Source: Lampris incognitus (lineage: Eukaryota > Chordata > Actinopteri > Lampriformes > Lampridae). Taken from it: a DNA stretch of 64,000 bases. The stretch spans positions 32,678,695 through 32,742,694 of the forward strand of contig NC_079222.1 in NCBI RefSeq assembly GCF_029633865.1. The letters run 5' to 3'. Position numbers and translations under genes: made by a program. Within the stretch, counting starts at the first letter, position 1, and every line of letters begins with the position of its first letter. Positions 1-12,350 of this stretch are shown one piece after another. Below the pieces are notes generated by a model. That model did not search any database and had not been told where the DNA came from. It worked only from the letters and a program-made list of their open reading frames with translations.

Positions 1-26
1 TATTGATGGATATATTAAATATATGA

Positions 27-50
27 TACTATATATATATATATATATAA
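27..50. repeat. (TA)n microsatellite
   Basis: A short AT dinucleotide run in AT-rich intron sequence. Confidence 0.8.
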
Positions 51-362
51 TATTCTCCTTCTATAAATAATATAAAGATAATAGAATAAAATAATAAAGA
101 AATTTCAAATAAATTAGATCAAATTTGTGTGTGTGGAGGGTAACAAATTATGTATTTTCTTCCCTTGTATATATCCGTCATCTGAAACAAAATATCCAAC
201 GCTGATTAAAAAGCGTCTCATGTGGAAGTCATCTGTTAGGAGCAGTCGTCATGTTGGGCCCTCATTAGCTGACTGGTAATGAATAATTATATCTGTCATT
301 GGACCTTTATCATCTTCTTCATTAGGGGACCAGGTTATGACTCTTAAACTGCTGGAGAATTT

Positions 363-364
<2 letters not shown>

Positions 365-411
<47 letters not shown>
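365..411. repeat. (TG)n microsatellite
   Basis: About 23 perfect TG units in bcr intron 8. Confidence 0.95.
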
Positions 412-414
<3 letters not shown>

Positions 415-551
415 TGTGCGTGCATGCATAAACCTGCACGAATCAGATCGTCTCACCATGTTTTTATAGTGGAGCTGCTCTGCCAAGCTGGTCATGCTGC
501 TTTCTCATTGTCTGTCAGTCTGGCTGCCTGTTTCTTTTTGTCTGCATCTAT

Positions 552-785
<234 letters not shown>

Positions 786-888
786 GGCCAGGCGGGTCAT
801 GATGCATCAGTTAGGTTATAACCTAATTGATTTAACAAGCCCGCTTGTTGCAGGGCGGTGTCTAGTTACTCGTCTGTTTGAGGCCCTA

Positions 889-1616
889 CTATGAATCACA
901 CACACCAGCATAACCATTCTCACCAGTATCCCAGCGGAGTGTGTTTAGGAGAGCCGCTGTAGGGGCGGGAATAATGTAGGGGAGGAGGGGAAAGAGAATG
1001 GCGAGACGTGTAGGAAGGTTTAGGAGATGGGAAGAAGCAAGGAAAGGGGAGAGTGAAGGGGAGGGGCAGGGAGTAAAGGGATCAGGATATGGATATGTGG
1101 CCGTGACCAGCTGTGATGTCATGCTTCGCAGACTTGCTGCCAGGGTATTGTGAGGCTGAGAGGGGAGGAGGGAGTAAGCAGAGATGTGTTCCCCACTGAG
1201 AGACAAGGAGTGAGTAGGAGGGAGTGGGGGGTGGGCGTGGGGGTGGGGGGGGGTTGTTTGTCTCAGCGCCTTTGGTCCAAGTTTATTACATCCAGTCATT
1301 GTGATGTGACGTGATAGAGCACAGTATCACAAGGTGAGCCTAGTCAGTCTCTCCCTCTCTCTTCGTAGGCAGCATGGTTTTACCTGAGCTGTGTCCTCTT
1401 GTGTGCTCTTTTTATAGTCTATGGGCTGGAACCAGAGCCCCAAGCTTCCATAAACTAGCTCAAACTCACACAACAAGGGTCACTGTGCACTCTTCAGCTG
1501 AAAAGGATGGGCCTATCATCCCTGTATCATATAAAAAACGACATTTAACCCTTATCACAGGACATTATCAAAGTGTGTTAGTCACATTAGTGAGGGCATT
1601 GCAATATTTTAATGTT
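889..1616. other. Unannotated intron 8 sequence
   Basis: A purine-rich, G-rich stretch (950-1260) and then unique-looking sequence. I see no exon, RNA gene or transposon in it. Confidence 0.4.
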
Positions 1617-1617
1617 G

Positions 1618-1660
<43 letters not shown>

Positions 1661-1661
1661 A
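1617..1661. repeat. (TA)n(TG)n microsatellite
   Basis: A compound dinucleotide run of ten TA units then about twelve TG units. Confidence 0.9.
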
Positions 1662-2072
1662 AATACTTGTTGTACTACACTTCTGCTTGCAGAGAAAAAT
1701 GGGCACCACTCTACAGTAATGCACACTATATAAATGGTTCATTAAGAGGTTACTAATTACATTGGTGTTACTAACTCATTTATTGATGCGTTATAAATCA
1801 GTTAAAACACATGATAACACATGAATAGAAATAATGGCTGGCCAGGTTGGGAGCCCACATTTTCTCAATTTGCAAGAATCTCCAAAGACATTCTCTCAGA
1901 AGTCACATGACCGGCATGTACTGTTGATTCATATTCAAGTTCACTGGCCTGCAAATAACACGATTGGGAAATGTCCTGCAATGCATGTGCACAAGTCAAG
2001 TTTTGAGCAGTAGAGATGTCCATTACAGTTACTATGGTGAAGTGTATGGTGTTAAGGCTAGATATTGGTTAA

Positions 2073-2170
2073 GGGCAGCACAGCGGCCCAGGGGTTAGCG
2101 CCGTCTGGTTAGCATCCTCTGTATGGAGTTTTGCATGTTCTCACCATGTCTGCATAGGTTTTCTCCGGGT
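2073..2170 (+). mobile_element. SINE family 1 fragment (tRNA-like)
   Basis: Degenerate cagcggcccaggggttagcg and tttgcatgttctcaccatgt segments match the complete family-1 copy at 14129-14493. The middle is deleted and the copy abuts the minisatellite that follows. Confidence 0.6.
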
Positions 2171-2185
2171 GGTTAATAAGGCTTC

Positions 2186-3611
2186 CAGATACAAGATGGA
2201 CAGATACAAGGTAGACAGATACAAGATGGACAGATACAAGATAGACAGATACAAGATGGACAGATACAAGATAGACAGATACAAGATGGACAGATACAAG
2301 ATAGACAGATACAAGATGGACAGATACAAGATAGACAGGTACAAGATAGACAGATACAAGATAGACAGATACAAGATAGACAGGTACAAGATAGACAGAT
2401 ACAAGATCCACAGATACAAGATACACAGATACGAGATGGACAGATACAAGATAGACAGATACAAGATAGACAGATACAAGATGGACAGATACAAGATATA
2501 CAGATACAAGATGGACAGATACAAGATAGACAGATACAAGAACCACAGATACAAGATAGACAGGTACAAGATAGACAGATACAAGATCCACAGATACAAG
2601 ATACACAGATACAAGATGGACAGATAAAAGATAGACAGATACAAGATAGACAGATACAAGGTAGACAGATACAAGATGGACAGATACAAGATAGATACAA
2701 GATGGACAGATACAAGATAGACAGATACAAGATACACAGATACAAGATGGACAGATACAAGATAGACAGATACAAGATGGACAGATACAAGATAGACAGA
2801 TACAAGATACACAGATACAAGATGGACAGATACAAGATAGACAGATACAAGATACACAGATACAAGATGGACAGATACAAGATAGACAGATACAAGATAC
2901 ACAGATACAAGATGGACAGATACAAGATAGACAGATACAAGATGGACAGATACAAGATAGATACAAGATGGACAGATACAAGATAGACAGATACAAGATA
3001 CACAGATACAAGATGGACAGATACAAGATAGACAGATACAAGATGGACAGATACAAGATAGACAGATACAAGATGGACAGATACAAGATGGACAGATACA
3101 AGATAGATACAAGATGGACAGATACAAGATAGACAGATACAAGATGGACAGATACAAGATAGACAGATACAAGATGGACAGATACAAGATAGACAGGTAC
3201 AAGATAGACAGATACAAGATAGACAGATACAAGATAGACAGGTACAAGATAGACAGATACAAGATAGACAGATACAAGATGGACAGATACAAGATATACA
3301 GATACAAGATGGACAGATACAAGATGGACAGATACAAGATATACAGATACAAGATGGACAGATACAAGATAGATACAAGATGGACAGATACAAGATGGAC
3401 AGATACAAGATGGACAGATACAAGATAGACAGATACAAGATGAACAGATACAAGATAGACAAATACAAGATGAACAGATACAATATAGACAGATACAAGA
3501 TAGATACAAGATGAACAGACACAAGATAGACAAATACAAGATGAACAGATACAATATAGACAGATACAAGATAGATACAAGATGAACAGATACAATATAG
3601 ATAAATACAAG
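2186..3611. repeat. 15-bp minisatellite, about 95 units
   Basis: The unit is cagatacaagatgga alternating with a taga variant (period 15). Variants (tcca, taca, ggtac) are interspersed. Several units are shortened to 11 bp (agatagatacaaga), which shifts the reading frame. Because 15 is a multiple of three, both strands stay open for hundreds of codons; these ORFs have pentapeptide periodicity and are not genes. It lies in bcr intron 8, about 330 bp before exon 9. Confidence 0.97.
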
Positions 3612-3945
3612 GCTGCCAAAGGTTTGGCTTTCTTCTTCTAATCTCATGGTTTTCAAGAAATTATCTGTGGAGACTCTATCTAGTGGACTCCTGACTTGGC
3701 AGTACAAAGTGCTTTTATCGATGCGTTATAACATCTTATCACTGGCATATGACACGTTAATAAATACGTTTTTCACCACTGATAATTTTATTGGTAACCA
3801 CTTGCAAATCCTTTATATAGACTGTCTTATTTTGCAGTGCTACTGAAAATGTAAGAGCCAGTAATCTACCTCGATGCTTGCTAATAGACTGCAGCAAATA
3901 GCCGGGTTTGAGTTACTGATGGTCCTCTATGCTTGTCTACCACAG

Positions 3946-4067
3946 AACCGCCAGCTGCTGAAGGACAGCTTCATGGTGGAGCTGGTGGAGGGGGCGAGGA
4001 AACTACGCCATATCTTTCTTTTCACCGACTTGCTGCTCTGTGCGAAGCTCAAGAAACAGATCGGAGG
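3946..4067 (+). CDS. bcr: bcr exon 9 (PH domain start)
   Basis: The exon is 122 bp, acceptor ...ctaccacag, donor gtgggt. It reads [16 protein letters not shown] and [13 protein letters not shown], the first strands of the BCR PH domain. It leaves two bases of a Gly codon completed by the first base of exon 10. Confidence 0.95.
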
Positions 4068-7000
4068 GTGGGTATTTAAAAGTTTTATATTTGGGATGTT
4101 TAGTACATAACCTTGAAGTGTTAGTATTAAACAACTGACATTGATAAAAAATAAAATAAAAATAAGGTCAAATTCTTGATTTGTATTGTTGTTTGAAACC
4201 CATACAAAGGGTTCAGTAGTTGGGTATTTACTGATACATATTGGAATATCAAATAGTTTGAAGTCACTTTTACACCGTAGATATGTGTCATTTATGGGTA
4301 GATTTTAAAACTTTCTCTTCTTCTGATATGTTTGAAGCTAAACTGAACTGTTTATTTGTGAGAAATAAATTTAGATTTCATCAGCTAAGTGACCTGAAAT
4401 CAGTTTCACAATGAACATGAACAAAAGCTCTAAACAAATTTGCTTATTTAATTTTTTTATTTTTTTATTTGATTATTATTTTTATTTTTTATTTTTAAAA
4501 TATGATTATTTAAATCACATTTTCACAGCATTAAATTTCCTAGCATTCATAAATGCGGTTAAGCCTGTTCTTTGCTCCAAATCGGGGGAAAAAAATGTTT
4601 TTACATCACTCGTAACTTCACCTATTTCTGATATCTCTCATTCTCCTCACTTCCCTTTATCCATTTTTTTTTTGCTTTTTGTACTTTCTCACTCCGCCTC
4701 CCTCTCCTTACTGCTCTCCTTCATGTCACTTCTTTGCTTCCTCTCTGGCAATTTATTACCCTTTCTTCCTCCCTGCTTTATATCCATCTGTCAACTAATC
4801 TCATCATCTCCCTACCCCTTTCTCTTCCCCCCGCTGCAGTAAAAACCAGCAGTATGACAGTAAATGGTACATCCCCCTTTCTGAGCTGACCTTCCAGGGC
4901 CCAGAGGAGGCTGAGCCGCTAACCATCCCTCAGGTCCCCGACGAAGAGCTAGATGCCATGAAGGTCAAGATCTCCCACCTCCGCAGTGAGATCCAGAGAG
5001 AGAAGGTAGAGTAGATTCATGCATGGAAGCAAAATCATGTTTCGATGCTGCCACAGGGGAGAAACACATGCAAAGGCTCGCTCCACAGATACAAACACTT
5101 ACAAGTCTGCTTGGTGAGGTTTCAGGACCTCCCAGCTCAGGTGTGAGGTCTAGACAGAGACAGCATTTTGGATTCATATTCACAGAGAAGTGGAGAGATA
5201 CAAGAACTGTATACATATATGTCAAACACAGTAAAACTTGTGCAAATAGCAGTGATCTTGTGCTCATTGCACAACTTTTCATTATAACTTCTGTCACCAG
5301 GTGTGCCATCTATTTTCATTAGGACCATTGCAATACCAGTTCATTATAGTTACTGTTACTGACTGCAGAATCTGCCATTTGCAAAAGTTTACTGTTTATA
5401 GTTCCATTGCATATGTCACTTTACAGACATACTCTACTGTAGTGCACTGTTCAACAAAGTACACCTAAAGTCTGCATTGACTGTTTTTTGTACATATTCT
5501 TGCACTTTGACCTGTCTAGGTACTTTTATAAGTATTTCCATTTCCCACCTGTGTGTTGAGCCAGCAAAACAAGCAATGCATTATGAGAATAAGCATAAAC
5601 TTGATTTCATGGGGGACGTCCGGGTAGCGTAGCGGTCTATTCTGTTGCCTACCAACATGGGGATCGCCGGTTCGAATCCCTGTGTTACCTTCGGCTTGGT
5701 CGGGCGTCCCTACAGACACAATTGGCCACTTCTGTGGGTGGGAAGCTGGATGTGGGTATGTGTCCTGGTCACTGCACTAGTGCCGCCTCTAGTCAGTCAG
5801 GGTGCCTGTTCAGGGTGGAGGGGGAACTGAGGGGAATAGCGTGATCCTCCCACGTGCTACGCCCCCCTGGCGAAACTCCTCACTGTCAGGTGAAAAGAAG
5901 CAGCTGGTGACTCCACATGTATCGAAGGAGACATATGGTAGTCTGCAGCCCTCCCACGGTTTGGTAGAGGGGGTGGAGCAGCGACCGGGACGGCTCAGAA
6001 GAGTGGAGTAATTGGCCAGATACAGCTGAGGAGAAAAGGGGGAGGAAACCCCCCCCTCCAAAAAAAACTTGATTTCATAATGACAAATAAACTTGAATAC
6101 TTGAAAACACTATATCATGGTTTGCCTTGTTTGATTTTAGAGAGCCAACAAGGGATCCAAAGTGATAGACCGGCTCAGGAAGAAGCTGTCTGAGCAGGAG
6201 TCTCTATTACTGCTGACCTCCCCAAGCATGGCCCTGAGAGTACACAACAGGAATGGCAAGGTCTAACAAGCTGATAATGTTCTTTATCCTTTTCCAAGTC
6301 ATCTGCTCCTCTTCTAGCCCTCCTTTCGGACTACCTTTATATCCTGTAATTTTACCCCAATTTTCTGATGATGTAGATTCCTCTACAGTCTTCCTCACCC
6401 TTGTCTCTTAGTTACTCTTATCCTCTGCTATGTCTCTGATTATTTTTTAAATTCTTAAATTTTGAATTAAAAAAAAAGTTTGAATTTTTAAATGAATGAA
6501 AATATAAATTTTAATTAATTTTAAATTTTAGATTAAATTTATTTTTAAATTAAATTTTAATTTTTTAAGTTTAAAATTTACATTTAAATTTATAAAATTA
6601 AATTTAAAAAATACAATTTTAAAATACAATTTTTTTAAATTTAATTTTTATTTTTTTTTAATTTCGCCAAGTTTATTGTTGGTATTTACAAGTTGATTTA
6701 TAGCTTGTTCAACATGTTAAAAAGGTTGGGAATGAGAATGCATAAAACAAATTTAAGTTAATTTGTTTACTCACCAGGAAATGATAAGAACATAATCGCT
6801 GACTAGGTAAAAATCAAAATGCGACATGTTTTTCTTTTATTCTATTCCACGCAGCATTGTGTCTCCTTTCCCTCTTCCTGTTACTCTCCTCTTTCTTCAT
6901 ATACCAGAAATGAAAGTCGTTTTTTATTTGCATATTTCAGAGTTACATTTTCCTGATATCGTCTGACTATGAACGAGCTGAGTGGAGGGAGATGATCAAG

Positions 7001-10000
7001 GAACAGCAGAAGAAATGTAAGACCCAGAAATACAGAATACATTCAGTTTCATCCAGCAACCGAAAAAAAAAGAGAAGAATGAGACGGTTTTTCATTTCAT
7101 ACTAATGCATCTGTGACTATTATAAATGACTCGGCTTTATCCAACATGAATTTTTTATCACATCGTTGGAAAAAACTGTTATTTGTCCGAGACACTGATT
7201 CCAACACTCATTTGTTAGTGTTGTTATCTCAGGAAGACCAAAACAGCAGTCAGTAGTCAATGGTCAGTACATGATTTCAGTAGGACATGTGATCTCTTGT
7301 GTTTAATATTCAGCGCTGTCAGTATTACCCTGACCTTCCCACCCTGACCGTGTAAATCCATTGTCTTCCAAGGTTTCAAGAGTGTCTCCTTGACCTCTGT
7401 GGAGCTGCAGATGCTGACCAACTCCTGTGTCAAACTGCAGACCGTCCACCACATACCGCTCACAATCAACAAAGAAGGTACGTCTTGATGCATGCTCAAT
7501 AACCCAGGTAAGAAAATCACAGGGAGTTGAATCAGTTCAGTGATGAAACTGACTTCAGTCTCAACTGACTGCAGGTATCCCCACCCTTATAAACAATACA
7601 GGGGCATAACGACCCAAACCAATGACCGGTTTCATATGCAAATTGCTGTGACCATTAACTAGAGTTTCAATAGCCATGTGTACTATTCACACAGGATTTG
7701 GGAATAGTTGCAATCACAGCATTGTAAGATGGTGACTGATGTACTCTTAGGCCACCCCCTCGGTTCAGGGTTGGTTGTTCCCTCTTCTTTGGTCCACCCC
7801 AAGGATCGGGTCCCCGAGCACAAACAGAGCAATATAGTGCATGCTGTTAAGTGCCAAGAAGATTGCTGTGACTTATACATTGGGGAAACTAAACAGATGC
7901 TGGCCAAGAGGATGGCACAACACAGGACTGCTAACACGTCAGGCCAGGACTCCACAGTCTACACCCATCTACAGGCCAGTGGCCACTCTTTCGAGGATGA
8001 GGATGTGCACATCCAGATAGGGAGGAACGCTGGTTTGAACAGGTAGTCAGAGACCATCTATGTGAAGAGGGAATAACCGTCCCTGAACCGGGGGGCGGGG
8101 GCGGGGGGGGGTCTAACAGTACATCTGTCACCATCTTACAATGCTGTGATTGCAACTATTCCCAAATCGTCTGTGAATAGTACACATGGCCATTGAAACT
8201 CTAATTAATGGTCACGGCAATTTGCATATGAAACTGGTCGTTGGTTTGGGTCGTTATGCCATTATATTGTTTACAAGGGTGGGGATACCTGCAGTCAGTT
8301 TAGACTGAAGAGATCACTTGGATGAAACGTTTCTCTCAATAAACGTTGTGTCCAGATGAACTGAGTCAACTTCCTGTGAACACAGGAGGTACATTTCTGG
8401 ATGTTGTCATGTGTAATTAAATAGTGTATGTACAGCACTGTATCACTTTGCTCATTTTATGAGATCTAAAAATGAACACCCACGATTATGTAAAAACAGC
8501 TTATCATATTTCTCACCACAACCAGATTACCAAGTTTAAGATTTTCGCAATTCAGTCCAAGTACTGTAGCATGTTATGTGGGGTGTTGTACAGTATACCA
8601 CACCACAGTATACCAGTGTACCATGCTACAGGTTACCATGGTACAGTATACCATGCTATATAGTATACCATGCTACAGTATACCACACCACAGTATACCG
8701 GTATGCCATGCTACAGGTTACCATGGTACAGTATACCACACCACAGTATACCAGTGTACCATGCTACAGGTTACCATGGTACAGTATACCATGCTATATA
8801 ATATACCATGCTACAGTATACCACACCACAGTATACCAGTATACCATGCTACAGTATACCACACCACAGCATACCAGTATACCATGCTACAATATACCAT
8901 GCTACAGTATACCAGTATACCATGCTGCAGTATACCATACCACAGTATACCAGTATGCCATGCTACAGTATACCATGCTACAGTATACCACACCACAGCA
9001 TACCAGTATACCATGCTACAGTATACCAGTATACCATGGTACAGTATACCTTGCAGTACAGCATGGTCATGGTACAGTATACCATGCAGCATGGTACAGT
9101 ATGGCATGGTACAGTATACCATGCTATACAGTATACCATGCTACAGTATAGCATGGTACAGTATACCATGCTATACAGTATACCATACTACAGTGCACCA
9201 CCCCACATACCATACTACAGTATACCACATACCATGCTTACATTGCTATGGCATGCTGAAAATATAACTGTTTGTTCTGAAGAAGGAAGAAAAGTAGGAA
9301 AGAGTTTCTTCCTTGTATGACGTTGTTCCAGCTTGTACAGCTATAGTCCCATCCTAAACACTAATTTCTTTTTCTTCTTTTTTTGTTGTTGCTTTTGGCT
9401 ATGTGTGTTTGCAGAGGATGAATCCCCTGGACTCTATGGCTTCCTGAATGTAATAGTCCATTCAGCCTCCGGCCTCAAACAGAGCTTGAGTGAGTCACCT
9501 TTAGCCTCTACAAGAGCAAATACAAGTACATTATACACGCTGTTAAAACACACCGTCTTCTTCCTGGCGAGGCACTGCTGTTTAGCGAACGCACAACACA
9601 GAGACCTTTTGTGTACTGCTTTAATCGAATAACTCGTGGAAAATGTGAAAGACCAAACCTTCTTTTAGCACTTCTGTTTTTTAGCCACCTTTCACGTCTG
9701 TTCGGATCAAAATTAGTAGGACGTTTCAATTTTACAAACCCTTAAATATTTTCAGAAACCTCCCATTTATCAACCTGGATATTGAGTGCAGACCAGTACT
9801 GCAGAGCTTTTGTTTTTCTAACTACGCTGAGCACAGTGTTGAATGTCAAGCCAAGTCAGTTTTATTTGTAGTATAGCCCAATATCACAAATTACACATTT
9901 GCCTCAGGGGGCTTTACAGCAACACAGCATTCTGTCCTTAGACCCTTGCATCGGATAAGGAACAACTCCCTAAAAAAAAACAACCCTTTAACAGGGTTAA

Positions 10001-10711
10001 ATATATGTATGATGGATATCATGAGGAGGATGCCAAGCAGTGTCCAGACGCCACCGGAACAGCCCAGGACCCGAGCCACGTGACCAGCATCACCATGTAG
10101 ACCCAAATAAATAAACAAATAAAAGTCACACATCTGAGTGAGAGAGAGAAGGATATGGCATTGAAACAGGATAACGGACGTGGTTTATTTATCTTAACTG
10201 GAGAACAGTGTCGCTACCGGGTGTCACAGCTGAGCACGTTCCTCTCTTTCAGATCTCTACTGCACGCTGGAGGTGGACTCTTTTGGCTTCTTCCTGAACA
10301 AAGCCAAGACAAGAGTGTATCGCTACACCACTGAACCCAAATGGAATGAGGTGAGAGAGAGAGACTGGTTCACTGTTTCAACATTCTCCTCAAGTACATG
10401 AATCCGGGGCGTCCGGGGAGCGTGGCGGTCTATTCTGTTGCCTACCAACACGGGGATCTCTGGTTCGAATCCCCGTGTTACCCCCGGCTGGGTCGGGCGT
10501 CCCTACAGACACAATTGGCTGTGTCTGCGGGTGGGAAGCCGGATGTGGGTATGTGTCCTGGTCACAGCACTAGCGCCTCCTCCGGTCGGTTGGGGTTCCT
10601 GTTCGTGGGGGAGGGAGAACTGGGGGGAATAGCGTGATCCTCCCATGCGCTACGTCCCCCCTGGTAAAACTCCTCGCTGTCAGGTGGAAAGAAACGGCTG
10701 GCGACTCCACA

Positions 10712-10760
<49 letters not shown>

Positions 10761-12310
10761 CTGTAAGGGAAGAATACTGTTAATCCAAACCTTTAACGCA
10801 AAATAGCTTTGATACAATCAGGATGATACGCAGTAGGAATTTTCCACTTTGGACCCAACGACTCCTTGACTACTTTGTCCGGCAGAGTGGAAACAGTGTT
10901 TGTAACGAGGGGGGCTGCTGCTCACGACTCACATCTGTTGAACCACTTAGGGGACCAACGCAGTGTGGGCCCTAAACGTATGCGTAAACCATATGCAGAT
11001 CGCCCCCCTTGCATAATTAAAGATATCTCTGATCAGCTGTGCAACGTGGTGTGATGTGTTGTGCTTGCAGATTGCATGTAAACACATTCTCCTCCCTGTT
11101 ATATTTATTCCCCTTTCTAATTCCATCTGCCTTTGTGACTCATTGTGTTGCCTTTCCCCTAATCTGTCTCTTTCTCTTCATCACTCGCCGTCGTTCTTTC
11201 TTTCTCTGTCATCATCTTCAAATCGCTGACTGTTGTGCCCCATCCGCGCCGACTGTTCTTTCCCTCCCCAGGAGTTCGAGATCGAGCTGGAGGGCTCCCA
11301 GACCCTGAGGCTGCTGTGCTACGAGAAGAGCTACAACAAGAGCAAGCAGAGTAAGGAGGACGGGGAGAACGCGGACCGCATCATGGGGAAAGGACAGATC
11401 CCGGTATGACATGACGTCACTCCCTTCAGCGGCTCCGCTCCGAGTCACTCCTGACGCGTCGTTATGCAACCGCGGTGGCGTAGCGGGGAACTCAGATCAC
11501 AACCCGGGTATCAGGCTGATCTCTCGCACCGTACCAATTAAGGGAAGCAGCCGATCTTATTAATTAACTTGATGCGTTTTTGTCGGGTGTGCCCACCAGT
11601 AGGGTGAAAGAGGGAAAACGCTGACGTGCTCACATGTGACAGGCTTGATTAAGAAAGGTCAAAAAGGTCGAAAATCGATGCGGGCTTTAACCCGAACACC
11701 GCCGCTTAATCTATATAATGACATGGATGGCTCTGCAGCGTGCATGTTTTAACGAAGACGAAGAAGAAAACTGTGACGTGTTTGGTGTGTTTCTTTAGTT
11801 ATGAGAGGTACTTCAGGCCATAATTACAGGTCAGATCCTGTACAGTTTATGGGGAAATAGCCAGACCCCTTTTGCCTGTAGAGCTGATGCTCATAATTCA
11901 CATGTTCTCCATGTAAAAGGGTCTTATATTCCAGAGGTCACACACACACACACACACACACACACCTGACATTAGTGTATGACGACGTGATGGCAAATTT
12001 GGCAATTTAGTCAACATAACCGTCTCAGCTTGCGGATTCGGTCAAGTATTTCAGGCGTGACCAGAGGAAAGACAGTGAGAGAAGGTGAAGGGTGAAAGTA
12101 AAGCCCAGGATCCAGGGAGAAAGACAAAGAAAAAGGGCGAAGAAGAAGGTGAGAGGGCGGAGGTGGGGGTAGCGGAGGCAGGGAGGGCGTAGATAGAAAG
12201 ACGATATTAAGTGGAGACCAGTATTCTCTGGGGATTCAGATTGAAACAGTCATTGTCTCCTTTGATCTGCATCCTGCGGAGTGCACCCCCCCACCCCCCA
12301 TCATACATTG

Positions 12311-12350
<40 letters not shown>

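Larger units (their letters stand above)
7482..8379 (+). mobile_element. Penelope-like element fragment at the exon 13 donor
   Basis: A 5'-truncated Penelope-like element. Inverted terminal parts (7482-7787 and about 8061-8379) surround a GIY-YIG nuclease coding remnant. It starts GTCTTGATGCATGC, as do the copies at 34424 and 36878 (the latter with a preceding T). Likely target-site duplication: acaaagaaggtac (7469-7481) against acacaggaggtac (8380-8392), 11 of 13 matching. The left copy spans the end of exon 13 and its GTAC donor. No reverse transcriptase is present. Confidence 0.8.

Noticed and set aside
2109..3707. Minus-strand ORFs of up to 532 codons with pentapeptide repeats
   Set aside because: They arise from a 15-bp repeat open in all frames; they shift at 11-bp units and show no start or splice context.
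7482..8379. A compact non-autonomous unit made of two inverted arms and a GIY-YIG nuclease, mobilised as such
   Set aside because: The second copy at 34424 has a different junction upstream of the nuclease and keeps more coding sequence, so each looks like an independent 5' truncation with inversion.
8576..9320. ORFs of 170-229 codons rich in YHT and SIP
   Set aside because: Overlap in three frames of a tandem repeat; no independent coding signal.
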